From assembly GCA_900557195.1 (NCBI GenBank), contig USRT01000013.1:1-51325 (forward strand): a DNA stretch of 51,325 bases. Reading direction: 5' to 3'. Shown piece by piece: positions 1 to 12,500 of this stretch. The DNA comes from an uncultured Clostridium sp. Lineage in GTDB: Bacteria; Bacillota; Clostridia; TANB77; CAG-508. The notes below the pieces were generated by a model that saw only the letters and a list, made by a program, of their open reading frames with translations, was not told where the DNA came from and searched no databases. How positions within the stretch are numbered: position 1 is the stretch's first letter; every line of letters starts with the position of its first letter. A program made the position numbers and the translations under genes.

Positions 1-79
1 AAATAATTTGTAATTTTTTTGCAAAAAGTGCGACACTTATTATTGCAATTTATACAATATATTATGTTTACGGTTAAAT

Positions 80-108
80 TTGACAGATTATAAAATTAGT
101 GTTATAAT
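80..108 (+). promoter_or_regulatory. Sigma-A promoter of the 3D-domain protein gene
   Basis: A perfect consensus TTGACA lies at 80-85 and TATAAT at 103-108, separated by 17 bases. Transcription would start near 115, about 30 bases before the proposed ATG at 145. Confidence 0.85.
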
Positions 109-144
109 ACAATTGTGTTGCTTAAAAGGAGGGACATATTTCTT

Positions 145-1152
145 ATGAAGAAAGATGATAAAGCATCTATATCACTTAAAAAAGTGATAGGTATTAGTTT
201 AATAATTATATTCCTTTTAGGAATGGGAGTTATGGCAACTAATACAAAATTAAATAATGTTAAAATTATTCTGTCTAATGGATATGAAATGAATGTTTTA
301 ACATCAAAAACTAAAATTTCAGAAATATTAGATGAAAATCATATTATTTTATTACCAGATGAAAAAAGTATTCCTGATGGAGAATCAGAATTATCTAGTA
401 ATAAAACAATAAGAATCTCTAAAACAGAAGAAAAGGTGCAAGAAATAGCAACAGAAGAAACTAAAGAATTAACAACTGAAGAATTATTACAAAATTATGA
501 TTCAATTGTAGAAAAGATAATTACAGAGCAAGTTAGTATACCATATGAGACAATAACAAAAGATGTATCAACAGGTACAGGAACTAAACAAGACAAAGTA
601 GTTCAAAATGGTGAAGATGGTATAAAAGAAATAACTTATAAAGCTAAATACAGAAACGAGGAAGAAATTGAAAAGATAGAAATTTCTTCAAGGGTTATTA
701 AAGAACCTGTAAATAAAATTGTAGAAGTTAGAACAAAACAAGTTACAACTAGAGCTCAATCTGGAAGAACTGCTACAAGCAATCCAGCAAGCACAGCTAC
801 AACTTCGCTTGCAAAAAAGGTAGAAGGTATAACACCAAAAGTAAAAAATCTAAATGCATCTGCATATACTGCATCTACATGTGGTAAGGCTCCAGGGTCA
901 GCTGGTTACGGAAGAACAGCATCAGGTGCAATGGCATCACCTTGGTACACAGTTGCAGCAGGTAGCGGATATAAACTAGGAACAGTAATTTATATACCAT
1001 ATTTTGCAAATAAACCAAATGGTGGATGGTTTGTAGTACAAGATAGAGGTGGAGCGATATCTAATAATAGAATAGATGTATATATGGGAACATATAATGA
1101 ATGTATTAGCTTTGGTAGAAGAAATTTAGAATGTTACATTTATGAATTTTAA
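145..1152 (+). CDS. Secreted G5/3D-domain cell wall hydrolase (YabE/Rpf-like)
   Basis: The product is a 335-residue exported protein of the YabE/resuscitation-factor-like group, which cleaves peptidoglycan. A basic N-terminus and one hydrophobic segment (about residues 14-32) act as signal or anchor. A DUF348-like stretch follows (VKIILSNGYEMNVLTS), then a G5-like region with the alternating pattern seen around IPYETITKD and EITYKAKY. A Ser/Thr-rich linker leads to a C-terminal 3D domain with the motif series ASAYTAS, TASG, LGTVIYIPYF, VVQDRGGAI and RIDVYMG. In this family the three Asp residues of the 3D domain are catalytic. I chose ATG 145 because AAAGGAGGG at 125-133 sits at proper distance; a GTG at 115 would lie on the transcription start. 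It is followed by a terminator, so it is probably monocistronic. Confidence 0.85.
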   Translation: MKKDDKASISLKKVIGISLIIIFLLGMGVMATNTKLNNVKIILSNGYEMNVLTSKTKISEILDENHIILLPDEKSIPDGESELSSNKTIRISKTEEKVQEIATEETKELTTEELLQNYDSIVEKIITEQVSIPYETITKDVSTGTGTKQDKVVQNGEDGIKEITYKAKYRNEEEIEKIEISSRVIKEPVNKIVEVRTKQVTTRAQSGRTATSNPASTATTSLAKKVEGITPKVKNLNASAYTASTCGKAPGSAGYGRTASGAMASPWYTVAAGSGYKLGTVIYIPYFANKPNGGWFVVQDRGGAISNNRIDVYMGTYNECISFGRRNLECYIYEF

Positions 1153-1157
1153 AAAGT

Positions 1158-1310
1158 GACCCACTGGGGACGGAGCATTTTGGGTCAGTTCTTTAGAAAC
1201 AACCCGCGGGGATAAAACCTCTTTTGGGTTGTTTTTTATTAATTCTAAGGAATTTAAACTAAATTTTGTTTTAAAAAACTGACCCAAAATGCTCCGTATT
1301 CCTGGTGGGT
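1158..1310. repeat. Long imperfect inverted repeat flanking a terminator
   Basis: The arms are 1158-1188 and 1279-1310. The core CTGACCCAAAATGCTCCGT of the right arm is the exact reverse complement of part of the left arm, and the outer GTGGGT parts also pair. The spacer holds an intrinsic terminator. The core GGGGACGG..ATTTTGG (1166-1183) recurs at 51294-51311, so this looks like a dispersed repeat or MITE-like element and not gene-specific structure. Confidence 0.65.
1197..1238 (+). terminator. Intrinsic terminator after the 3D-domain gene
   Basis: The stem AAACAACCC (1197-1205) pairs with GGGTTGTTT (1226-1234) and is followed by a T run. Confidence 0.7.
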
Positions 1311-1341
1311 TAGATGAGTCAAGAAAGGAATAAGATTTGAT

Positions 1342-2473
1342 ATGAACAACAACAAAAGTATATGGAGAAAATGGGCTTACTGGTTTAGCTTTGCTTTAGC
1401 TGTTATTATAATATATAAGACTTTAGATAATTTTACAGAAATTAAAGTATGGCTTTCAAATTTATTTAGTATAATTATGCCATTTATAATAGGGATTATA
1501 ATTGCATATTTATTATATTTGCCATCAAGAAAGATAGAAAATTTATATAAAAGAGTAAAGTTTATTAAGAAAAAGGCTAGATTGTTTAGTGTTATTACTG
1601 TATATTTTATTGCGATAATAATAGTTATGCTTGTTATAAGATTTATTGTACCAGTAATATCACAAAGTATTATAGATTTAGTAAACAATTTTCAAAATTA
1701 TTACAATTTGACAATGGAAAGAATAAATAGTTTGCCAGATGATTCTATATTTAAAAGTGAATATATAATGGGAATAGCAGATGAAATAAAAAATATAGAT
1801 TTAAAACAATTTGTTAATATAGAGAGTCTAACTCAGTATGCGAAAGGTGCTATAAATATAGCAAATGGAGTGTTTGACTTTTTTGTAGCAATAATAGTAT
1901 CTATTTATATACTACTTGAGAGAACAGAGATTGTTAAATTTATAAAAAAATTAACAAGAGCAATATTTAATGAAACTACTTATAACAATATAAATAAATA
2001 TTTTGATAGAACAAATGACATATTTTTAAAGTTTTTAGCAAGTCAATTATTAGATGCAATAGTAGTAGGGATATTAACGTCTATTGCAATGAGTATAATG
2101 GACGTAAAATATGCGGTTTTACTAGGATTTTTAATAGGGTTAGCTAATATGATTCCATATTTTGGAGCTATTATAGCAGTAGCAATTTCTATTTTAATTA
2201 CATTTTTAACAGGTCGGAATTTCGCAGTCTATTTGGATGGCAATTGTTGTGATATTATTGCAACAAATTGATGCAAATATCATAAATCCAAAGATTGTGG
2301 GAGATTCATTGAAAATAAGTCCTTTACTTGTAATATTTGCTGTAACAATTGGAGGAGCATATTTTGGAATATTAGGAATGTTTTTGGCTGTACCTATTAT
2401 AGCCGTAATAAAAATTGTACTATTAGACTTTATTAATTTAAAAATTAGCTCAAAAGAAATGGAGAGTTTTTGA
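1342..2473 (+). CDS. AI-2E family membrane transporter, restored by +1 shift at CGG
   Basis: The product is a polytopic inner-membrane protein of the AI-2E transporter / YtvI-PerM family. Substrates in this family are mostly unknown. The first frame encodes 291 codons with hydrophobic segments at the N-terminus and at about residues 170-190 and 235-290. It reaches an in-frame CGG at 2215-2217, after which the zero frame ends within 60 bases. Skipping the C and reading GGA continues as TGGISQSIWMAIVVILLQQ and then DANIINPKIVGDSLKISPL, the most recognisable signature of the family. The restored protein is 376 residues, a normal family length. The gene ends at TGA (2471-2473), showing that TGA is a stop here. 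A pseudogene is the alternative, but both halves look intact. Confidence 0.85.
2215..2217 (+). other. CGG recoding site 1 (AI-2E transporter)
   Basis: Context is ACA GGT CGG AAT in zero frame. Reading ACA GGT (C) GGA ATT restores the transporter with glycine at codon 292. Confidence 0.85.
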
Positions 2474-2555
2474 GTTAATAAGAGAAATTAGATAAAATAA
2501 TAACTTTAGAAATCGATCCAGACTCTCCGCATATTTGGATCATATGGAGGAAAAC

Positions 2556-3275
2556 ATGAGAAAAAAAGATGACAAAGAAACAAAAATAGATAAAGAAGAT
2601 ATAAAAAAAGAAAGTAATAAAAGTAAATTAACAATAATATTAGAAATATTATTACTGTTTTTTGTAAGTGTATTTATAGGAATGCTATTATTTGATTTTC
2701 ATAGTTCAAAAGTAATGAATTCAAGTTTATCACAGGTAGTAAATGAATTAGATAAAAAAATAGAAGAAAACCAAAGAATAACGGAAGTAGAGGATGTGAC
2801 AAATGAAAATAATACTATAAGCGAATCTCAAGATGCACCTAAGGAAATCGTATCTGTAGATAAACCTATAAATTCAAGTGTTAGGATAGGAAATTCAACA
2901 GTTTTTGGTAAGATAAAAATTGAAAAAATAGGAATAGAATATCCAATAATAGAATATGTAAATGATGATTCATTATGGAAGTCAATTTGTAAGATATCTA
3001 ACAATTCTATTAATGGAACGGGAAATTTATGCTTGGCAGGTCATAATATGAGAAATATGACAATGTTTGCAAAGATAAAAAATTTAAAAGTAGGAGATAC
3101 TGTTGAAATAACTAACATATATGGTAATAAGTATATATATAAAGTATATGAATCATACTATGTAGATCCAACTGAAGTAGAAGTACTAAAAAATACTTCA
3201 GAATCTATAGTAACAATGATAACTTGTAACAATACATCTAGTAAAAGATTAATTGTAAGAGCAAAATTACAATAG
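2556..3275 (+). CDS. Class D sortase
   Basis: This is a membrane-bound transpeptidase that would anchor LPxTG-type surface proteins to peptidoglycan. It has a charged cytoplasmic N-terminus, one transmembrane segment (about residues 27-47), a low-complexity extracellular stalk and a sortase domain from about residue 110. Catalytic residues are visible: His163 in LAGHN, Cys224 in TMITCNN and Arg231 in KRLIVRA. ATG 2556 is preferred over upstream ATG codons because GGAGG at 2546-2550 lies five bases before it. A likely substrate is the LPKTG protein at 15722-18055. A second class D sortase is encoded at 43549. The signature TxTC (here TMITC) and the length of 239 residues fit class D better than class B. 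Confidence 0.85.
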   Translation: MRKKDDKETKIDKEDIKKESNKSKLTIILEILLLFFVSVFIGMLLFDFHSSKVMNSSLSQVVNELDKKIEENQRITEVEDVTNENNTISESQDAPKEIVSVDKPINSSVRIGNSTVFGKIKIEKIGIEYPIIEYVNDDSLWKSICKISNNSINGTGNLCLAGHNMRNMTMFAKIKNLKVGDTVEITNIYGNKYIYKVYESYYVDPTEVEVLKNTSESIVTMITCNNTSSKRLIVRAKLQ

Positions 3276-3333
3276 ACATATTATTGTAATATTAAAATAA
3301 TAAAATTAAATATAGTATATAAGAAAGATAGAT

Positions 3334-3386
3334 AAACTAGTAGATAAAATATCTCTTTAGGAGATACTTTATTTACTAGTTTTTTG
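3334..3386 (+). terminator. Intrinsic terminator after the sortase
   Basis: A long stem of AAACTAGTAGATAAA..TATCTC with GAGATA..TTTATTTACTAGTTT around a TTTAG loop is followed by T residues. The rest of 3276-3563 is A/T-rich leader with no further gene seen. Confidence 0.75.
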
Positions 3387-3563
3387 ATTGTATAAATAAT
3401 AAATTACATATATTACAAAAATGTAAAACAAATGTAAAAGAAAGGCTTAAATGAGCTTCCCTAAACAAAGATAGATTATTTGAAAAATAGTAAGATTGCA
3501 AAACTATTATTAGTTTGATTAAATCTATAATGAAAGAATATAAAAAAATAAGGGGAGAAAGAT

Positions 3564-6500
3564 ATGGATACTATAAGTAAAGAAGGAGTATTTTTAAAAT
3601 TGAAAAAGATTTTAAGTAGTAGCTTAATCTTAGTTATGCTATTATCTTTGTGTACACCATTAATAACAATATCAGAAGCAAAAGATACAGATTCTGAATA
3701 TTGTAGTTTTGATATTAATTGGAGTAATGGAACAAAAGATTTAGAAACAAATAGCAATACAAGTGTAACTGCTACATTTAAATTAGATTTAAATACTGTA
3801 CAAACAGGATTTAAATATTTAGAAATGAATGTATCAGATATTTCAGAAAACAGTGTTAAATTAAAAACAACAATAGCAATTACAAATCTTAATGATGTTA
3901 ATGTAGAAAGAGTATCTGGTAACAGATTAATATTTAAGGATAATGTAAATGCAGGTACAAGTTTAACAAGTACAGTTAAGTTTGTTTTTCCAAGAGCAGA
4001 GGATTTTTCAGATTATGAAAAGTCAATAGCTGTTACTTTAACAGGAGAATATATTGATCCAGAAACAAATGAATATGTACAAATTGATACAGAAAGAATT
4101 TTAAATGTATCTGTGAAACCAACCAATGAAGTATTTTCTTATAATGCAAATATAACTTTAGAACAGGATTCTGCAAGTTCTACAAATAGAACAGACATTT
4201 ATGGACCAAGTATAGAAGGAAAAACAAAATATTTAGGTTGGAAAGCATCTAATGTTACAGCTTCATATACTGTTGAATTAACAAGTAGTTCATATACACA
4301 AAAAGCTACATTAGATATTACTATAAATAGAACATCTACAAGAAATGATAATCCTATGGATAGTGGATATACAATTAATTTTGGAGGATTAGAAAGAGTA
4401 TTTGGAGAACCACAAGAAATTAAAAATGATGATGGTTCTGTTACATATAGATTTATTAAAGGAGAGAATAGTGAAGAATGTAACCTTGAAAAATGCTTTT
4501 CAATGTATAAAGAACAGTATATTGTAACTGTAAATTATACAATACCAGATACAGAAAATTCACCAACCCCAGACAGTGTAGCAGATAGTGCTACAACTAC
4601 AACATATTTTGATGCTAAATTATATGGAACTGGATGGAATGTTGTTAGAAATAAAGATGGACTTACTACTAGTAAAGTGAATATGAGTAAAAGTGTCAAC
4701 AGTACAAAAAATGCTCAGGTTTTATATTATTTAACAGGTTATCATTCTTGGGCATCTATTAAATATGCAACAATAGAAAATGGAAGAAGTTTAACAGAAG
4801 AAAAATTGGAAACTTTAGCAAATGGAGAAAGTATCGATTTAGGATATAGACTATCTATTAGCTACACAATAGATAGAGATACTGATGAGCAAACAGGAAG
4901 CGTTGTACATAGAGGAATGAATATTTCATATTTGGGAGATGATAAAGTAGTTAAAACAATTTCTGTAGGAGAAAGTATGCTTTTAAAATCAATTACAGCT
5001 CCTAGTGGAATGACTTTAATTGCAAATGGACAAAGTTATGAATTATCAGATACTTATGTTGTTGAAGATGGAAATAAAATAAGTACATATTCTGTAAAAC
5101 TAGAAGATTTTTTAAGAAAACAATACCATGGATATAATGTTGTATATACTTTATCAGGTGCAAAATTAAAAGAATTAGGGTTATCAGAGACAGAAATAAA
5201 AAATATTATATGGATTGGGCAAAATGCTACAGCATCTGGAAATACATGGTTAAAAGAAGGAAATCAAGCTTATTATTATACTGTAGATGCAGAAGCATAT
5301 AAAAAATCATATATGGAATTAGATATAGGAAATTCTGATGGTAATACAAATACTTACGGAAAACAAGAAGAAAATACAATTAGTTTACTAATGTATAAAA
5401 ATACAAATGTGATTAAAGATAGAGATCTAACAGTTAAGAATGTAAATCCTACAATATATATAAAATTTCCAGATGCATATAAGTATAGAGTAAAAGAAGT
5501 TAGTTTATCTAATGATGCAAATGGCAAAATGTATGTTGACTCATATCGTATGGAAAATGGTTACTTAATCATTAATTGTAAAGGAACATATACAAGTACA
5601 TCTATTTATGAACAAATGCAAATACATGTAAAAACTGAAAGAGAATTGGTTGATGCAAATCCATCTACTAGTCAAAGTGTGCAAGCATGGTTATTTACAG
5701 AAAATGAAAACTATATATCTGGAACATACTCTAATATTAATCCTGATAAAGCTGTAGCACAATACATGAGTAAAAACTTTACAGTTGAAAAATCATCAGG
5801 AATATATATTAGAACTGGTATATATAGAAATAAAGTGATGAATATTCCAGATGGAAATTCAGAGTCTAGCAAATCAAACCCTATGAAATATAAAAATAAC
5901 GAAACAGTAACATATCGTACAAAAGTAAATTCAAATGGTGAAACACTTAAGAATTTAAGCATTATAAATAGATTACCATTACAGGGAAATAAAAATATAA
6001 CTGCTGGAGTAGATTTAGGATCAAATATAAGTTTGACAAATTTACAAAATATAAAGGTATATGTTAATTCAGTAGTTCAAACTTCAGGATATACTATATT
6101 ATATAGTCAAAATATTGATGCTAATACAGATGATGATTTCGAAGAATTAACAGATACTACAGATTTAAGTACAGTAAAAACAATAAAAGTTGTTATGGAT
6201 AATAACTTTGTGTTATCTGGAAATAGAGATTTAATAATAGAATATCAAATGGTAATGCCAACATTAGAAGAGAATGAAAGTAATTTAGCAGGTTCTATTT
6301 CTGCTATATCATATACAAATAGTAAAAATGTTTCAGGAAGTTTAGAGTCAAGTGCGGCATATGTTACAAATGGAAATCCAAATGGAACAATTACATTAAA
6401 GAAAGTATTTGAAGGAACACAAGATGGTGCACCAGAAGGAGTTTCTTTAAAAGGAATTAAGTTTAGATTTATCAATGTAGATACAAATGATATTTTAGTA

Positions 6501-9500
6501 ATAGAAGGACAAAAAGAAGTAGGAATTTTTGAAACAGATGAAAATGGTATTATAAATATACAAGATGTACCAGAAGGAACATATAGGGTAGTTGAAGAAT
6601 CTGAATTTGATAATTATAGAGGAATTGACTATGCAGAAGTAACAATAGAAAATGGTAAAGCATATCCTGAAACAATAGAAGCAAAAAATAGATTAGAATT
6701 GGGAACATTAAAAGTTCATAAATTGTGGGCTGATGCAAATGAAAATCAAGGAAATGTAACTTTAAAAATCGAAAGAACAGATAGTTTAAATTTTTCAGCT
6801 ACAGCAATTGCAGATAAAGAAACAGGAATAGCAACATTTGAAGGATTGCCATATGGAGAATATAAAATTACAGAAGCTAGTAGTATTTATGGATGGCATG
6901 GAAAAGATGTAATAGTTAATTTAAATGATGAAATAGTAGAAGAAGATTATGATAACTACATAACAAAAGGAATACTACAAATTGTAAAAACAGTACCAGA
7001 AAAAGAAACAGTAGAAGGGTTAACATTTAGATTATCTGGTCAAGGTGATATAAATTATATAAATAAAGATGGCAAAGAAGTAAGAAACACAATTAATAAA
7101 GATATTGTAATTGGTGAGGATAATGGAGATATAACTACAATAATTTCAGAAGATAAAAAACAAGTAACAATTACAGTACCAGAATTACCAGTAGGTTCTT
7201 ATAAAATAGAAGAAATTAATATGCCTGTAGTTAATACTAGTACAGGTAGTGTAACTAAGTATGTTAATTTAAGTAAAAGAATAAGTATTCCAGATGAAGA
7301 AGGAAAAATTTCAAATGTTACATTGAAAAATAAATATAAAACAGGAACTCTAAATATTAATGTTACTGCAACAGAAGGAACAGAGCTTGAACAGTTTAAA
7401 GTTAAAATAACAGGTATAAGTTATTATGGAACAAGAGTAACAGAAGAAATAAATGTACCAAGTAATGGTCAGATTACAATTAATGGATTAGAAATTGGAA
7501 AATATAAAATAGAAGAATGCAATACAAAAGAATCAAACGGAAAAATAGTAACAATTTCACCTGACGGGTATGAAGTATCATATAATCCAGAAGATGCAAA
7601 TACTAATGGTATAGAGATAGAGTATGGAAAAACATCAAATGCTCAGATTCACAATGAATATGTAGGAAAAGGTGTTGTTAAAATAGTAAAATCTTTAGAA
7701 GAGGAAGATGATGTAAGTAAAGCTTATGGTATTCAGTTTAAAATTAAAGGTAAAGACCTAGTTGGAAAAGATGTAGATGAAACAATAACAATTGGAGAAA
7801 ATGGAATAGGAACATCAAATCCAATTCCTGTAGGAACATATCTTTTATCTGAAATAGAAGAAACAGTACCTAAAAAATATGCAGTATGTGAAGAACAAGA
7901 AATAACAATAAAAACAGAAAATACAAAAGAAAGTCCATTAGTATTAAATATAGAAAATAAACTTGCAATTGGAAATATAATAATGGAAACAGAACTAGCT
8001 ACTGGTGGATATCCATCTAAACCAGTTACATATAGTGTAACAAAAGTAAATGATAAGTTACAAGCAATAGATAAACCAATAGAAATAACAGGTGACAAAA
8101 AATCTCATGCTGAATTAAATGATGTAAAATCTGGGAAATATTTAGTAGAGCAAAAAGTTATACCAGACGGATATATTAAAGATACACGCCAAGTAGTAAA
8201 TATTACAAGAGAAGAATCTGGATATGCATTATTTATAATAGATAAAGAAGAAATAGAAGAATTCGAAAAGACAAAAGTTACAATAAATAAACAAATTGTG
8301 AATGAATATGGAGATATAGCAACAGAAGAGGATTTTAAAGAAGCAAAAATAGATGTAAAAGATGAATACAGCTTTGAAGTTAGAATTCAAAATGTAGACA
8401 CAAAAGAAATATATTATTCATTTATAGATGACAAAAATGCAGATACAATAGTAGGACTTCCTTATGGAACTTACGAAATAGAAGAAGTATACAAACCAAA
8501 ATTCAAAATGTTAGAAATACAAGGTGAACGTTTGATTGAAGATGAAGAAACAGGAAAGCTAACATTTACATTATCTGAGGATAATGAAGAAATACAAAAT
8601 AATATAATTATTAATATAAAAAATCAAATAGATAAAGAATTTGGTTTTGGAGGACAAGATTCTAAAGATAACTTAAGTAGATTATTAGTAGAAGAGGTAG
8701 AAGAACTTGCCATAACAAAAGCAAAAGTTTATGTAAGAGATGATGAAAATAATAAAGTTTCAGATGCAACATTTAAATTATATGATTCTAATGGAAATAT
8801 AGTAAAACTTGCAGGAAGTGATGGTATATATTTCTTATCAGATGATGGAAAAGAAGTGATTTCACCAGTAGACGGATGTATAATATTAAGAGCTCTTCCA
8901 GTAGGAGAATATAAATTAGTAAATGAAAGTGTAAATGAAAGTTTCTTAAAATCTGATGATAGAACTGTAACAGTATATGAAAGTGCAGTAGGAATAACGA
9001 GAATAGAACTTTTAAGAAATATACCAAGAGGAAGTATGCGTTTAAGTACAGTGTATACAGATGATTCTGGAGAAGAACATTATGCACCACGTTCAAAATA
9101 TAAAATACTAAATCCTAAAACTTATGAGGTATTAACATTTATAAGAAAAGCAGATGGTACATATGAAAGAAGTAATCTACCAAATGCAACAGATAAGATA
9201 AGCCTTAAATCTGGATATATTGATGTAAATGGAATAGAAGCTGGAGTAGAATATCAAGTAGGATTAGTTGATGTTACTGAAAGTTATGGAATTATAAAAG
9301 AGGCTCCAGAAGTTGTTACATTAGAAGATGGCGAATCTAGAGAAATAAAAGTTAATGTAAAAGATAGAACAGGTGGATTTGTAAAAGTAATGACACCTGG
9401 ATCTGGAACAGAAACAGTAGCTTTAGATAGTGAAGGCAAAATTTGGATGTATAGTGATTGGAATTACAATAGATATGGTTTACAACAGAATTACCAATTA

Positions 9501-12500
9501 CAATGTATAAATGATATAGCATTATATAGTAATATAAAAGATATTAGATTTAGGGACATAAGCTATGCAGCTGATTCTGGCGGTGCTTTTATAGGAATAG
9601 ATATAGAAGGAAGAGTATGGACATGGGGATATAATAATTATGGAATATTAGGAGATGGAACAACATCTAATACTAATAGAATGAATCCAGTTTGCATTAG
9701 TGATATAGAAGGAAATCCTCTTTGTGATAATAATATTAAAATTAAGAAAGTACCATTAGGAAACTATGATGGAAGAAGTGCTTGGGCATTAGATGAACAA
9801 GGAAAGATTTGGTTCTGGGGAAGTATGAGAGATATATATAATGCTGCAGACCCATGGCTAGAAGATACAAATACACCAGTATGTATAAGTGATACAGTAA
9901 ATGAACTAAAAGATGTTATAATTACAGATATTTTCAGTGGTTATAATAAAGTTATTGCAATTGATAATGAAGGAAAAGTATGGACATGGGGACAGAATTA
10001 CTTTGGCGCATGTGGATTGCCATATGAGATAGAAAATAATGACAGTTCAATTTCATATGTTTCATATGTGAAACCAACATGTATTAGTAATCTAGAAGGA
10101 AGCAATATAAAAAATGTAAAAATGAAAAAAGCAACAGCTGGATATGCAATTACTTTATTAATAGATACACAAAACAGATTATGGGCACTTGGTTCATCAG
10201 ATAATGGAAAAATTGGAAATGGTATTGTTGTAGATAATAGTAGTTATAGCAATCCATATTATTATAATCCTATTTGTCTAAATGATAATAATGAAAATAA
10301 TCCATTAAATGGAATTGGAATAATAGATGTAGCATGTCAATATGAAACTATTGCAGCAGTGGATGAAAACGGAAAACTATGGACTTGGGGAAGTGATTAT
10401 GATCAAGGACAACTTGGAACAGGATCTAAATATACTTATGATGGCAGTGGTAATTATAATAAAAGTTATGCAATATATCCAATGTGTATAACAGATTTAG
10501 AAAATAATGAATTAGATACTGTAAAACTTGTATCTACATCAGCTCCATATTGTAATAATGCGGCAGCAATAGACAGTGAAGGAAATATTTGGATTTGGGG
10601 AGATAATGGATTAACATTAGGATTCTATAATAGCAAGCCGTTGCCTCCTACAAAACTAACAATTTCGAAAACTGCACATTTTGAAATACCAAAATTTAAG
10701 AAGATAGACGCAGGATATGACATGAGTGCAGGAATAGATGAAAATGGAAAAGTTTGGACTTGGGGATATGGAAATAGTAATGGAGCAAATCTAGGTACAG
10801 GATATTATTCTAGTTCTTATACTTCAGTTAATCCAGTAATGGTAGGTGGATGTAATAATAAAATAAGCAAAGAAACAATAGTAGATGTATCTGTGGGCTA
10901 TATGCATACTATTGCTATAGATGATAAAGGAAAGTTATGGTTTTGGGGATACAATGGTAATGGAGAAAGTGGTATTTCAAGAGAAGAATTAGATGCATAT
11001 TCTATTGGAGATCCAATATGTATAACTAATATGAATTATGAAGGAAATGTAGTGTATGGAAAAGAAATTGTTAAGGTAGAAGCAGGTTATAATATGAGTG
11101 CAATAATAGATAGTGAAGGAAAACTTTATACATGTGGGTATAATAGAGAAGGAGCACTTGGAGATGGAACTATTAGTACTAATAATAATGGTTACAAATG
11201 TATAAACAATATATATCCTGAACTTGAAAATAAAAAAATAATAGATGTTTCTATTAGTAATACTCATAATTCATCTCATTTAATAGTATTAGATGAAGAC
11301 GGAAATGTATGGACATGTGGAAAGAATGACAAAGGACAGTTAGGATATGGTAAATTTAGTGAAAACAATTTAAATTTAGTATGTATAAGTAAAATGTCAG
11401 ATAATTTATTATATGGTAAAAAGATAATGAGTGTATCAGCAGGTCATGATCATTCTGTAGCCTTAGATGAAGATGGAAAGTTATATCTATGGGGAGGAAA
11501 TGGATCAGGACAACTAGGTAATGGTACAAAAGATACAAATTATAAAATAGTTTGTTTAACAGATTATAGAAATAGTAAATTATATGGAAAGAAAATAAAG
11601 AAAATTAAAGCCGGATATATGATGACTTTAGTAGTTGATAGTGAAGGAAAAGTATATACTTGTGGTGATAATTGTTATTATCAATTAGGTCAAGGTGAAA
11701 CAGATACTGGTTATGACTCATTAGAAATGAAATGTGTAAATAATTCTACAGATTTTATACCAGAAAATATATCTGTTGGTCCACAATATGATGTTATAGC
11801 AATAGATACTAAAGGAAATGTATGGGCATGGGGATACAATTATTATTGTAAAAATGGACTACGTACACAAGCACCATTTCCTATGAAATGGACAGGAGAA
11901 TTTTATGTGTATGATTCTGAGGTAGAATCTTTTGATGAATCAACAAAATTAAATGTACAAGATGTATTAACAATTAATGATTCTATAGAAGAAGCTTGTA
12001 TATATCCAGAAAATATAAAAGATAAACGTGTAGTTAATACTTATAATAGTTCATCTACAATAGCATTAGATACAGATGGAAAATTATGGACTTGGGGAGA
12101 TAATAATAGTTATGGAATATTAGGTGACGGAACAACTTCTAGTAGAAATGTACCAAAATGTATTAATGACGGCTTTAGTGGTGTAGATATTAGTGAAATA
12201 TTATATGCGGATTCGGCAATTGTAATTGTAAAAGATATGCAAGGAAACTTATGGAGCTGGGGAGACAATGGACAAGGTAAGATAGGAATGCCATATGTAG
12301 ACTCTTGGTCTAAATATACGGAACCACAATGTATTAGTCAAGGAACTGATTTAGATGGTAAGAACATAGTTTCTATTAAAGTATTTAATAGAATAGTAGT
12401 AGCATTAGATGATGCTGGAAAAGTTTATACATGGGGGGAAAATGCTACTACACAATTAGGAATTACAGGTAGTCCACGTTACAGTACACCAGTATGTATT

